Source: Kryptolebias marmoratus (taxonomy: Eukaryota > Chordata > Actinopteri > Cyprinodontiformes > Rivulidae). From it: a stretch of DNA of 64,000 bases. Location: NCBI RefSeq assembly GCF_001649575.2, contig NC_051434.1, positions 12,427,327 through 12,491,326 on the forward strand. The letters are read 5' to 3'. The position numbers were made by a program, and so were the translations under genes. Each line of letters starts with the position of its first letter. Positions within the stretch are counted from its first letter, which is position 1. Below, in pieces: positions 1 to 24,830 of this stretch. The notes beneath the pieces are model-generated. The model ran no database searches, was not told the DNA's origin, and was given only the letters and a program-made list of their open reading frames with translations.

Positions 1-1162
1 TGGTTCTGTCTGTGGTCCAGTTCAGTGATTGTCCTGTGCTATCCATGTGTGTATCTCTGCCTTTGATATAATGGAGAAAGGTTTTGGCTTGTGGGTTTTT
101 AAGAAGGAGAGGGGGGGATTCCACGCTGAAAGAGCTGCCATTAGGGTGTGTGTGTGTGTGGATAGAAGCATTAAAAGTGGCATCATTGGCTGCTAATGCC
201 TCAGACCTCCTAATGCTTTTTGACAACGAAGCACATAAGGTCAGGGAAGCAGGAAGATCATGCGAGCTGTGCTGTCATCTGGCATCGCAGACAGGCGCCC
301 AGAAGCCAGGGGCTTGGTGAAATAGTCTGCTAATTTAAGCAGTAAAAACCATCCCAGTTTGAGTTGTCTAATTGTGACAAGCTGAGATAAATCGAGGAGG
401 GTGGAAAGTGAGAGTCAAGCATTTACTCGTGGTGGTCTCCTCTGGCACAGTTGCCGCAGGAAGATGGAAAGCTGAAGGGACGAAGATGCATCGCTGGCCT
501 AGAGGCGAAGGAGAGGAGAGCGTAGGCTGCTGTAAGAGGATTCCTCCTTGTCAGATCGCTCTGTGTCCCTTCGCACCAAAACCACTCACAGACACAAGCC
601 AGACACTCTGTTGTCATGTCTGCTTCAGGCATTTCTCCTTCTTACACCGAGGGATAGAAAACACATGCAAAGCTCCCCTTTCTTCCTCGTTGCTTTGAGC
701 TAAAAGCAACCTGCTTTTGGAGAAGAACTCACGGGATTCAAAGGTGGGAGGCGATCCTGCAACAAGGGGTGAACTGCAGGTTGTAACTGTCCAAATAAAG
801 AAGATTACAATGGGCGGACGTGATGTAAACTGCTGAGAGATGTCAAAATGAACGATCGAGTGTTTTTGGGCGGTGTAAACACCTCTTAGCAGGGCGGGAG
901 TCATGAGCAGGTGAGGTTGGGGCATGTCAGGGGTTTTGCCCTTTGTAGACACAGCGACGAGACCTTTGCTTGGATGCCTCACACCTCTGCAGTTTTGTTG
1001 CTGAAGACAAATTTTCTGTCACCAGAAAAGCTTGCAAATACGTCTTAGCTAACCTGATCGGGCGACTTTGGGGATTGAGACATGTCAGAAGTGCAATAAC
1101 AAGTTCATATTTTATAGTTGGCATATTTATCGCCTGCCACTGAAAGGCAAAGGAGGATGAGT

Positions 1163-1600
1163 GTTTATTTGTCTGTTAACACAATATCTCATCTCTGGAT
1201 GGATTTTTAATGAAACTTTCAGAAAGTAATCATTGGATGGATTTACAGCTGATTGAAGTTTTTGGAGCCAACCCAATTCAAGATGGCTGCCACAGCCACT
1301 TGGCCTTAGAAAGCACACAAATGTCTATAACTCAGTCAGTTTGAAAGTTGTTGAGCTAAAATTTATTGTGGTTGTAGCACCGAGTCATTCACAACACATG
1401 ATATCCCATGACACTGGGGGAAACAAAAACAAAAACGCACATATTGTTATTTTTAAGATTTGGCCAAAATGGCTACAACTCTCTTAGTCTATGAATGATC
1501 TTAGTCTAAAACTCGGGCATGAAAGGTGGCGGGTGATACGCAGTCCTAGAATGAATGTTAGGCCTTTAATTAAAACAAGCTTTTGGTTCGTCTTTTTTCG
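1163..1600 (+). repeat. copy of dispersed ~300-bp repeat family
   Basis: The copy shares with units near 37.1, 41.3 and 42.9 kb the phrases for 'CTGTTAgCAAAATATCTCAT', a TTAATGAAACTTTCAG block, a CCAATTCAAGATGGCTGCC block and an ATAACTCAGTCAGTTT block, in the same order. Its tail (about 1513-1570, with GGTGGCGGGTGATACGCA) matches the tail at 37648-37700 (GGCGGCGGGCGATGCACA), so both copies seem to reach the same element end. Divergence between copies is high. Confidence 0.7.
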
Positions 1601-3507
1601 AGCCCAAGTCAGCTGTGTGTACTTAAATAGTTTATGCTCCAAAACACATAGTTTGCATTTAGTTTGTTGGGTCCATTTTAAAGACATCTCACTGGAATAT
1701 ACTTTCTAAATGTTTAGCATTGTAAAGGTCATTAGGATTACGTGACACTAATCGGTGGTTTATTGCAGCTGTAGCCTGTACCACAGGAAAAGGCAGCTGG
1801 GGCAGCTTGGCTGCTCACAAAACAACCCACTTTGTTAGTCTCTCTGCTCATTTTTTTTTCTTCCCTCTATTAAACCGTCATTCTCATTGGTCCTCCAACT
1901 TCCTCCAAAAAAAAAAAAAAGAAAAAAAGAAAAAGGGTTCCTAAATAAGTGTGTAGTAGGAAATGAGGTAATCAGCAGGGGAGGGGATGTGATTGTGAGT
2001 GGACGGTCTTTTTAATTCATTCTCACTTGGATTTGCTTCAGTTTTCTTCCTGCCAGCTTTCAGAGTCAGGTATGTGTCGCTTTGCTACTTTGCAACAGAG
2101 GATGTGTTTTGTTTGTATGCTTTTTTAAAAAATTTTTGGTCATTTCTCATGTCAGGCTGCTTGTAGGTTACCGTGCGCCTCTGGCACATTTGGGCTTGCA
2201 TGTCCTGACAAACAACAACAACAACAACCGGGATTAGGAAAGTCAAAGGAGACATGCTTGTGTTGAAAGAGGTCTTCAGAAAGAGTTAAAAATAAGCTCA
2301 TTTAGACGGGCAGCCCAGCGCGTCTTGTGTGTCAGCGTTTAAGACTGCGGCGGCGTAGGTGTAAGTTCAGAGGGAATGAGTTATCAACTTCAGCTCGCAC
2401 GCAGGAACAGGTTTTGTCAACACAGCATTGAATAAACACACTTCCACACACTCGCTTGTGCAACGCATGACACATTTCCCATCTCAGCATGGCCTGTAGT
2501 TGATTTCAGCAGAACTTGGTCTCGGTGGAAAGACACAGAGAGCTGTATTTGGTAACTCCTTAAGCTTATGTAGTTAGAGAGTTGTGTGTGGAAGTATCTT
2601 TCTGTGTTTCTCAGAGGCTGGGAGAATGCCAGCCAGCACAGATCGAAACCTAATGAACTCTCAGTTCTTATTTACCCTCTTGTGTCACTCCTCTTGAGTT
2701 ATTCACTGCTTGAATTGTTATACAGACACCGGCCTTTTTATTAGGTAGGCAAACCTTTAAAATCTTATGTAATAGCCCAGCCATATAACCTTTTTATGAA
2801 GCATTTTTAGCTGTAAGTATTTTGTCAAGCTCTTAAAGCTGTATAATGTTATTTTTACTCAAGTTATTTCAATCAGTTGCATTCGATTTGACAAAACAAA
2901 GCTGGCTTTTTCTGTCATCTCTTTTTACTTCTTCATTTTACCACCTATCTGTCTATTCAACTATTCGCTCTATTTATCACGCTGCACGGCCCACAGCGTC
3001 TTTCCTTTATTCGCCAGGCTTCTATTTATTCGTCGTTTCAACAAATTCTGAAGCCCGATCAGCCCACTTGTCTTTAATGTTGGTTTATTCTTCACTGTGG
3101 TTGAGCAGCGCACAAGTAATTCACCAGCTGCTGCATGATTTGTACAAGGGTGCTCTCTTTATATGCACATTGATTTCTCTCGCAATCTATTTGCCAGACA
3201 AGGACGGAAGACAAACACGTCCCCAATAATGTAATTATGTGTTCTATGGTACTCGGAAAGTGATTAGCGTTCTATTTTTTTTTTCCAGATGACGTTTTTT
3301 GTCTGCCTACAGTGTCAGAGGCCATAAAAATAAGACCTAAATTGCTGTTTGTAATTGAATTAAGACAAGATTATTGCTGTTCTTATGAGATTTTTGTCCC
3401 AGTGATGGATTTTTTTTGTTTTGTTTAAGTTATAATTGTTCTCCCAGTATTAGCGGGATTATTGGTATTATTAAAAAAAAAAATTGGCAATACAACTTTT
3501 ATTTTAG

Positions 3508-3830
3508 GACAGCGTGACAGTGGTTAGAGTTGTCGCCTCATATAGCAAGAAGGCTGCAGGTTCGAAACCAGCTGAGGGTTTTGTCTGTGTGCAGTTTGCA
3601 TCTCTAGGTGCTCCGGTTTCCTCCTGCAGACTAAAATAAGCATGTTAGGTTGATTGGTAGCTCTAAATTGGAACTAGGTGTGAGTGAGAGAGAGTGTGAA
3701 TGGTTGTTTGTCTCTATGTGGACCCGTGATGGACGACCTGTCCAGGACGTACCCTGCCTCTTGCTTAATGATGAGGGAGATGGGCACCAGCTCCCTGGGA
3801 TCCTGCTAGGAGAAAACGGGTGGATGGAAT
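3508..3830 (+). repeat. tRNA-like SINE or similar dispersed teleost repeat
   Basis: The 5' part looks tRNA-derived: a GTGGTTAGAGTTGTCGCC A-box-like start is followed about 40 bases on by GGTTCGAAACC, which fits the Pol III B-box. The body, including TCCGGTTTCCTCCTGCAG, GTGTGAATGGTTGT and ACCTGTCCAGG, matches a repeat I recognise as very common in percomorph fishes. A reverse-oriented partial copy lies at 14225-14370. I have not assigned a named family. Confidence 0.65.
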
Positions 3831-4561
3831 AGCTCTGTCTTCTAATTAAAACCTTTTAAAAAAATAAAAATCCATAAAGCTTCATGTTGATTGTGACAGC
3901 TCTATATGTATTTGTCAACTGAATTACCTTTTGGTTGTTAAGACTGCCATCAGAACACCCAGCAGAGGTTCTGACTCGTCTCAGCATGAAAGTACAGCTG
4001 TAATGATTGACATTAAAGATGGTTATGTTCCTTTTAGTGCCTCGGTAGACCTTGAGTGAGGTCATATAGCCTCTTTTCTTCGCTTTAGGAAGGTTCCTGA
4101 CTGAGTAAAATGACCCTGAAGTGTCTTTAAGTGGCAGTCAAATGACCTAAGTGCCTCCTTTTATTACCTTTAGTACAGGAAACACGTGACCAACCTTGAT
4201 TAAAGAAAAATAATTCAGTCCTACAATCCGTTGTACCCTCAGCACTCAAATCAGGGCTCTGTTTCATTACAACCTCAGTGAGTGGATTTGTGTGACTGAA
4301 TGCAGTAACTGTGAGTTGCAAAAGTGATCTCGTTTTCTTCTGTTGCTTTTATTTCCCATTTTTTAATTATCTACCCTGATAATGAAGTATTTTATATGTT
4401 GTTATACTAATATACTACATGGCTTCCCTGAAAGAACATAATAAGAAGACACTAGATAAAGCTTAAATGTTTGTTTAAGCTGTTGTAGTTTCATCCCTGC
4501 AGCTTATCACTTGGTCATTTTCTGCATTTCCCACACAGGCATTTTCTAAGTCCACAGTTCT

Positions 4562-4599
4562 TTCCTTTTTTAATGATGTTTTCCATCATTAAAAAGGAA
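4562..4599. repeat. short inverted repeat
   Basis: TTCC(T)nAATGATG faces CATCATTAAAAAGGAA across a five-base loop, one T/A short of perfect. It could form a hairpin of about 15 bp. No neighbouring gene suggests a role. Confidence 0.4.
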
Positions 4600-6539
4600 T
4601 CAACACATTTTTGACTTCTTGCCTTTACAGTGAATATTCAGTGCTTTAGTTTTTCTTGCTTCCCTTCCCCTACAGGTTTTCAAAACCTCTTTAAGTTCAG
4701 TAAGTTTGACTCAGCCCAACTGATCAGTTTCCACACACATGTTCAGTTGAGTCCATTTTCAATAATTATCTGTCTTCCTCGGATTTAAATCAGCGTTTTC
4801 CTGCCGCCTTGGTAGGAAGCAGTGTAACGTGCGTAGGCAGCACAGCTGCTGATTTTAGATGTCTGTTTCTCGATACACTTGATTCAGATTACGCGCCCCA
4901 GACGTCACCCTGAACTAAGTTGATAAGTTAGGAGTCACTCTGTAGGTGGAGAAGTCCTGCTCTTGCTCGACTGACTCATACACAGTTTAATCGCAGGCTT
5001 TATTAAAATGCGTACGCTGGCTTTCGTTGGCGACGTCCTCTTTGTTCTCCACATGAGAGTGAAGGAACAGAACAACAGGCTGCCACAAAGGACTAATTTC
5101 TCCAAATGGAGGCTATTCGGCTTTATAATTCTTCCTCATTTCATGAGTCACTAGCCCCCCCCCCCACTTCCCCCCCTCTTGTCATTCCTGTCATTGGTAC
5201 AGTCCATAAATAGACACCTGGCTGCAATGTAGGGTCCAGGCAGCAGCATAACACCAAAAAAAACAACTAATGCGTCAGTCAGAGAAGATGCAAAAAGAGA
5301 AATGTTGTCAAAGGATGAGCAAAGGAGAGACAGAAGAAATTAAACAAGCAAGTTATTTTAAAAAACGCACTTTAAAAGGCATTTTTAATGTTATATATAT
5401 ATATATATATATATTCAGTTTTTGGTGTAATCCTTGTCTTAGATTTGCTTTTACGCTAGGCTTGAACTGAGCTGAAATGTTACTAATCTTTAAGAAGAGT
5501 GTGTGTGTGTGTGTCTGTCCTGCTCAAGTGAAAGTGGAAAAGTCTCTTTAAAAGATGAAATTATGCAATCTTTGGTCCAGTCCTGAGCACATTTCTTTTC
5601 CATGGCAAGCGTTCGCATGGAAGGACATTTTCCTCCCACTGTCTCTCTCGTTCTCTCAGACACGCCAAACATGGACTCAGATTCTGCTTTCAGCAGCTAA
5701 TTTCGCCTTCTGCTTATCGTTGCGTTGCGCAGACACAACACAGGCGTGCCAGGCTCTCGAGTTAAAAGAAAATCCATCCAAGGCACAAAATCAGTCCTCG
5801 TGTCCTCAGGTTTTGCTTTCTTTTAACAAATCTAGTTTGAGAAACTCTAACAAGAGGATTGCATTGTGGAACTGCTGTGGTAATCCTGAAGGACAAAGCC
5901 CCAAAACTTTGGTGATTTACTAACTTTTTCTTTTGTGTCACCATGAAGTTGATTTATTTTATGGATTGCAGTTACATTTAAGGTAAACTTGCCCTCCTCA
6001 GAATGACTGTCTATATTTTTTTTATTGAATTCTTTGACCTTTCTTATTATTATTATCTCATCAAAATTAAAATTCGTCCTGTGCTTTGCTTTGTGACTTA
6101 TTACTGTAAACAATATGCACAGATTGACAGTTTTCCAAATGACAACGATTATTATCGACTAATTATTTCAACTTTAAGACTCTTAAAGTTACCCTAAACT
6201 CTTGTTTTTAAAACAACCAGGCTGAACAGATGATGACTTATTCTGTCACCTTCTTTAATCTCTTTCCTCTGTTGCTCCTTCTCCTCCATTTTGTTCTTTC
6301 TGCTGATGGAACTGAGGGAAAGATGCATCCTATTTGTAACAGAAACTATACGATGGTTTATCACGGAAAGGTGAGAGATGAAAGGATATAAGGAATTATT
6401 TAAAAAGAAGCAACACGCAGACGAGCTTTGAAGAGAGAGAGAGAAGATGTTAACATGCAGACACTGTAAGTGTCTTGATGGAGATCATAACTAACAAGGG
6501 TTAAAGCAGACACAGAAGGAGCAGAACTGTTTCCTATAA

Positions 6540-6615
6540 GAAATATAAACCCAAGTAGGGAACTGTCTGTTTAAGACAAGGCGTGAGACTTTCCTTTTTG
6601 ATAAAACTGTCTCTC
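6540..6615 (-). repeat. fragment of the 0.7-kb teleost repeat seen at 10 kb
   Basis: The block AAGACAAGGCGTGAGACTTT followed by CCTTTTTGATAAA is the reverse complement of the block at about 10545-10580. It is a short opposite-strand fragment of the longer repeat at 10005-10690. Confidence 0.6.
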
Positions 6616-7043
6616 TTTATAGACATCCAACCTGTACAGCCTGTTCAACATGTATTTTTTTTCCTCCTCGGTGCTTCAACCCTGCCAGCCAGGGTTCTCT
6701 GTGTGGGTGAGATTAGCTTTACAGGCCTAAGTTGAGAGGGTGCTTGCTGCAGAGGTGTTTGTCTGGAGAGGGATGAGAAGCAAACAGGTAGAAAACAAAG
6801 AGACGGATGGATGGACTTCTTTAAAGTATCGAAGCCCGGAGTGTGTACTTTCCTGTTCAACACAACCCCGACCCTGTGTTGCTATTTTTGTTAGAATATT
6901 TTTATATCTGGAGGACCTGGAAAAAAAAAGGGGGCTCCAAGAAGCTATCTTGTGTGTGTTTGTGTATGTGGGATGAATAAGGTATGAACTATATCTGTGT
7001 GTTGATAAAGTGTATTTATGCTGTTTTTATTTGTCTTTCCTAG

Positions 7044-19930
<12,887 letters not shown>

Positions 19931-20025
19931 TTGTGTGCTTGGTAAGGTTTTTTGTCCTCTGTCAGAGCGTTACTACAGAAACCCATTTTAGCCACACTGA
20001 AGTTGAAAAGAAAGAGGTACTCTAA

Positions 20026-20109
20026 GTCATAGATATGAGATATTATCTCAAAATTATGACTAAGTATACCATAATTTTGTCATTTGAGACAGTATCTCAA
20101 ACATATGAC
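20026..20109. repeat. imperfect palindrome, AT-rich
   Basis: TATGAGATATTATCTCAAAATTATG on one side is mirrored, with mismatches, by CATAATTTTGTC..GAGACAGTATCTCAAACATATGA on the other around a short centre. It resembles palindromic short DNA elements found between teleost genes. It lies between fam126a and tomm7. Confidence 0.45.
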
Positions 20110-20339
20110 ATACATTTTTTAAAACCCTAAGTGGTGGAAATGGCAGAAATATGCCTCACCAAACATCGGCTTGAACAAAGTTGTTTTTTAGGTTAAAAAA
20201 ATACAATTATATAATCTCCTTTGCCTCAATATAGACTATATGCACATTTAAATAAAGTGGTTGTATAATTACGTCAATTTAACTCGAGTTTGCATGTGTA
20301 AATAATGGAATACTTTGAATGTGTCTTGAGATTGTTTTG

Positions 20340-20480
20340 TTCGTTCTGCGGCCATTTTGTGCATTTCCACGTGTGGCCACCAGGTGGAGGCAGACGGCGA
20401 GCCGGCGCGGTAGTCCTCTACGTCACTTCCTTCTTCCTGTCCTTGGGAGCGTCAGGATCCTCGCCCGTCAGGAAAGACAC
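20340..20480 (+). promoter_or_regulatory. tomm7: tomm7 promoter region, TATA-less
   Basis: Upstream of the tomm7 ATG lie a YY1-like CGGCCATTTTG (20349-20359), a CACGTG E-box (20368-20373) and a CCACCAGGTGGAGG block (20377-20390) partly resembling CTCF, followed by a GC-rich GCCGGCGCGG stretch. There is no TATA box. YY1 and E-box sites are common in nuclear genes for mitochondrial proteins. The start site is not determined. Confidence 0.45.
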
Positions 20481-23400
20481 ATGGCTAAGCTGAGTAAGGA
20501 GACCAAACAGCGGCTGCAGCAGCTGTTCCAGTGCGGCCAGTTTGTCATCCGATGGGGGTTCATTCCTACCGTGCTGTACCTCGGTCAGTATCTGAACACA
20601 GAGCAGAAAGACGTCCGGGAGCCGAGGAGCCATGTTTAGCTAATGGCGGCTAACTAGCTAAGCTGCTAGCTTTGACTGAAAACCAATGGACCTGCTCTTT
20701 TACACGAAAAGAAAAGGCTGGAGTCTCAATGAAACTGGACATGAATATTACATTGCTGGTGTCTTTAATTGTGTAAAAGGCTTAGTTTTGTTTTATTAGC
20801 TGTGCAGAAGCTGTAGTCAGCTTCTACATGTGTTGTACTTACATCATGTAGCACATATACTCCACAACAGGTTTGGTTTTAAGCTGTTCCTCCTGAGGCA
20901 TGTCTGGAGGAGTAACTCTGCTTCTGTGGTCAGAAGCAGAGTTTGGGGGGGGGGGGGGNNNNNNNNNNNNNNGGGGGGGGGGGGGGACTTAAAGCTCTTT
21001 GCATGGCTGTGGTGTGTGCAGAATAGATGGGGAAGTTGACTCTTTTTTTGCATGTGAGACTTCAACATTTCGGAAACGCCAATACTAAGTCACTTTTTCT
21101 ATTTTTAAAAGTGTATTTTTTTTAACTGTGGTTTATTTGTTTATGAGTATTTTTTAGCTAAATCTGCCTGTTTTTTCAGAATATGACTGCTGTAGTGCTA
21201 AAACAAGCAGGTGATTGAAAGTTGAACCCCTGAAGAGTTCAACTTTAAGTGATTATTATTCCTGAGTCTGAAAGCAAAAGTGGCCATTATTTAGTTTCTT
21301 GATGCAATCAGCTACTTCTTACTGAGTCAACAAAACTCCAGTGAAAGTAACACTTTATTCCCTGAGAGTAACACAGCTAATTTTAATCTTTAAGATTTTT
21401 CTCCTTTTCCTAAGAATCTGGTGCATCACGGTTGACCTCGTTTGCAACCGGTGAATCAAGCAGGACGCTCTGAGGAAATGAATCCTCTCCGCACAGCATT
21501 TTCAGATGTCCTCACCTCTGCCGATGGCTCAAATGCAATGGTCTAATGATTAGCTGTAATCCAAGTAGTTCCATAAATGTTACAAAGCCGTGGATGCTGG
21601 TTACACTAAAGGTTTAACTGGCAGTAATACAAAAAGTAAATCATTGTTGTTTCCTAAAAGATATTGAATGTGTTTAAAAAGAAAAATGGTGGACAAAGAC
21701 AAATTGTCCAAGAGCGATGGACGTTTCATCTTTGGGGCTGAAGAGGAGAGGGAGCCACCAAGCTTGTCAATAAAACAAAATTAAAAAAAAAAACCTGCAT
21801 CAGTGATGGCATGAGTGGCAATGGTCCACATTTTATGGGTCATTTCTGCAACTATGAAGGTCCTATTAATGCAGAACAATAGATAGTTTGTTTTTTAATC
21901 TTGGAACAGGCATCACTTATTGAAGAAAAAGCCAGATCACAGTCTGCAGCATTTATTTGTGGTAAAAGTTTGCTGTCTGCTCAGTCAAACAGAACAAATT
22001 TGGGATAAAACGAAACTAAGATAAAGGGCAGTCCACACTAATATCCTGCAGCAAGCAAATATGTAAAAACAAAACCAAAACATTTCACCTATAAGACTCC
22101 AGAACTTATTTCCTCAGTTGTAAATACTATCAAATAATGGGATAGCTGTTTTTTGTCCCAATTCTATGGAACAGTCCCATCTATCGCTGTTACATGTGTG
22201 CTTTATAAATGATTTCTCCACTTTAATTTCTTCGATAGCATCGCTGTTTTCAGTTTAAGCTTTGCTCCCTGCCAAGCTGGGAACTAAATGCTGTTCTGCT
22301 TTGTCATAAACGTCTGCACTTTCCTTCTGAGCTAGAAACCGGCAGTCTTTATTCTTCTGTGGTTTTAATTCGCAGGTTTCAAGCGAGGAGCCGATCCGGG
22401 GATGCCTGAACCAACACTTCTGAGGTGAGGACAAACAACAACTCAGCACTGTTAATGATGACAGCAGATTTACGATTTGGGTTTTAATCATAGTCGTCTG
22501 TGCTCCTTTTAATTTTAATCTCGTAAATGAAATTAATCTTTACATCTGAAACACTTTTTTTTCCGTGACATCAAATGTAAAATAGCCACACGTCTCCTCT
22601 TTCTTTAACACTAACACTATTTTAATTTAGTTTTTTTGGATATGGCATTGAAACTAGTTAAATTAAAGCTTCTATCATTTTAATAATTTTCCACAAAGTC
22701 CAGGGTTCCCACTTTTTGTGTCGATAAAGAGCAATAAACGCCTCCTTGTTTGACATTAGTTTTAATTTAACACTATTTCACAGCAAACAAATTCATACAA
22801 ATCTGACACCGAAGACAACTGAGCGCTAAATAAACCCGACAGAATTGTTTCATAAGAGCTCAGAGCTGTGCCTCCCTGCTGTTTGCAGATACTTGTTAGA
22901 CTCCTGCCAGGATTTCATAACTCATTTTTTTTTGGTAATCAATCATCTCCGGCTTCTGTCAGGAGCCCAAGTTAATCCACAGAGTGTGAAGTTGTACGTG
23001 CGTCTGGTGCAGTTTGCTGTAAAGTGAATTTAATTCCTAAAAATAATTGTAAACACACAGGTTTCTGAAGCAAAAATATTAAACATCTGTTTTTAATGGA
23101 GACATCTGCTGGGAGGATTTAGGATATTTCTGATGAATATAAATGAGATTTCTTTCAGATCTCTCTGTAGGTATTTGCTCAGTAGATGCCTGGGTTGTGA
23201 AAACAAAAGCACATCTTGTTTAAAAGTACTAATTCTTATTGAGTAATTGATACCAGTGGTGTTTTCCTGAGATTAATGGGACTTAAGGTGGTATGTCACT
23301 GGGCTGGAGCCAGCAGCTCAAACTCGACCCGCTGTTGGGAGAAAATAGGCCGATTTTCAGTTTTCGGTCTCACCAAGTTCTCAGAGCAGCCAGTTTTATA

Positions 23401-23984
23401 AAACATTACATTTTATATTTGTGTGCGAAACTGTATTCAAACCCAGCTCGCATTTACGATTTAATCTACTGGCTTACACTTGAAATGAAGATAGGCTGAT
23501 TCGAGTCAGTTTGTTTCGATAATTATGAAAGGATGTCAGCGGAGAGCTCCCGTTCTCCCTGGAGACACATTTAGAGACTCCCACAATGACTCAGTGACTA
23601 TTCTGAGAGGAAATTTGTCACACTCATTTTTTAACAGGACCGTGAGCCTCCGCAGCTCAAGCGAGGAAGCTGAAAAACCAAGGCGAACGCTGCGAGACAT
23701 TATGGAGATCTGTTCGCCAGCTAGTCGCAGCCCAGTGAGATACCACCTTAAGGACTAAAATTAGACGTCATAGGATTCAGACCTGTAACAGTTAATAAAT
23801 TAGTTGCTGAATATTTGGGATAAATTGTCAAAGAAAAGCCTGAAATGACAAGTTTACTATTTTAGGTTTCCAAGTTTATTGAAACGTGTTACATCAAGTA
23901 TTCTGATGGTAAAACTTAAGGATTTAAGGGTATTTTTTGTGCTGATATGATTGTTTTGTTTTTCTTAGTTTGCTATGGGGTTGA
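20481..23984 (+). CDS. tomm7: TOM complex subunit Tom7
   Basis: Tom7 is a small tail-anchored subunit of the mitochondrial outer-membrane TOM import complex; it modulates complex assembly and helps retain PINK1 on damaged mitochondria (known). Exons are 20481-20583, 22376-22424 and 23969-23984, with split codons CTCG|GT and AG|T joined correctly. The product is 55 residues, the same length as human TOMM7. It opens MAKLSKETKQRLQQLF, has the membrane segment FVIRWGFIPTVLYLGF at about 21-36, and then the conserved KRGADPGMPEPT..SLLWG end. The 3' UTR ends near AATAAA at 24271. The gene follows fam126a by about 0.5 kb in the same direction and converges on il6. Confidence 0.97.
20941..20986. other. 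assembly gap inside a poly-G run
   Basis: Fourteen Ns (20959-20972) are flanked by unbroken G runs in tomm7 intron 1. The true length of the G tract is unknown. No exon is affected. Confidence 0.95.
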
Positions 23985-24270
23985 GGACCATCTTCACTCA
24001 GCCAATCCCCTCATTCCATCAAGATCATGTGACACGTCGTAGAAAAGAAACAGGAAACAGACACCATCTCTCACTTTTCTCTATAAGTCCTGCATCCCTG
24101 TCGGATATGTAATGAACAGATGTGTAAAAAAAAAAAACTTGTACAGAGAGCGAGGCTGCTCGGAGGCTTCCCGTGTCCCATTTTGTTGTTTCCGAATTTG
24201 TTGTTTCAGTTTGGCGACACTGTCCAGTCCATGTTTATCTTTTTATTGTTTCTAATTTAAAATTCCTGAC

Positions 24271-24276
24271 AATAAA
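24271..24276 (+). terminator. tomm7: tomm7 polyadenylation signal
   Basis: A canonical AATAAA lies about 290 bases after the tomm7 stop codon. It is the last such signal before the il6 3' UTR, which comes from the other strand. Confidence 0.7.
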
Positions 24277-24424
24277 GCCTAGAAAAAAGAAAAGGAATGA
24301 CACTGTCGTCTTGCCTAATTTTAAGAAATCGGTGAGATCATAAACGCACGTGTCCATCGCAGGATATGGATTTGGGAGTCGTGACGTGTGCGGCGGATTT
24401 AAATGAAGAAAACAAACGGGTCGT

Positions 24425-24830
24425 TTATGCAAATACATGCGTCTTTATTTATATTTAAGCACGTGTTCAAAATGTCCTTGCACCAAAAAATGCAAAATGT
24501 AACCATTTTTATTAAAAATATAAAAGTAGATCAGTAACAGCCTTTTTTTTAAAAAAAGAGTTGCAAACAGCTGCTTCAGTTAACTATCTCAACAGCATTA
24601 AAATCACTTTAAAGTCCACATTTCTTTTAAATTAATTTAACCCACAATCATTGCTTCGCTAATAAATAACATTTTTCTCCAAGTATAAATAGATTAAATA
24701 ATTTCTGACTATGTGAGCGACTCCAGCTCTCAGTCTAATGGCGCAGACACTAAATCCTGAGCACAAGCAGCACCTAAAGATTCCCTGAGGTATTCCTTTA
24801 TTAATAAAAATAAAAGCGTTTAATCTCCTC
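24425..24830 (-). other. il6: il6 3' UTR with AU-rich elements
   Basis: About 400 bases lie between the il6 stop (24831) and the most distal minus-strand AATAAA (24449-24444). The sense strand carries about five ATTTA pentamers (TAAAT on +, between 24625 and 24755) in a very AT-rich setting. This is the usual mark of unstable cytokine mRNAs bound by TTP/Regnase-type factors. Several earlier AATAAA-like hexamers could give shorter forms. The 3' end is inferred. Confidence 0.6.

Larger units (their letters stand above)
1..7043. other. non-coding region 5' of fam126a coding exons
   Basis: No exon can be supported here. The open frames are short, start at non-ATG codons and overlap on both strands. 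The stretch lies before the first coding exon of fam126a, which opens with a splice acceptor at 7042-7043, so at least one upstream 5' UTR exon exists. It is either in this stretch (making much of it intron 1) or before the window. I see no CpG-rich promoter. Recognisable content is a copy of the dispersed 300-bp repeat (1163-1600), a tRNA-like SINE copy (3508-3830), an AT dinucleotide run (5393-5414), a TG run near 5500 and a small inverted repeat (4562-4599). Confidence 0.6.

Noticed and set aside
2040..2075. Donor-like CAG|GTATGT as a possible 5' UTR exon of fam126a
   Set aside because: A single donor motif without a promoter or matching evidence is too weak to call.
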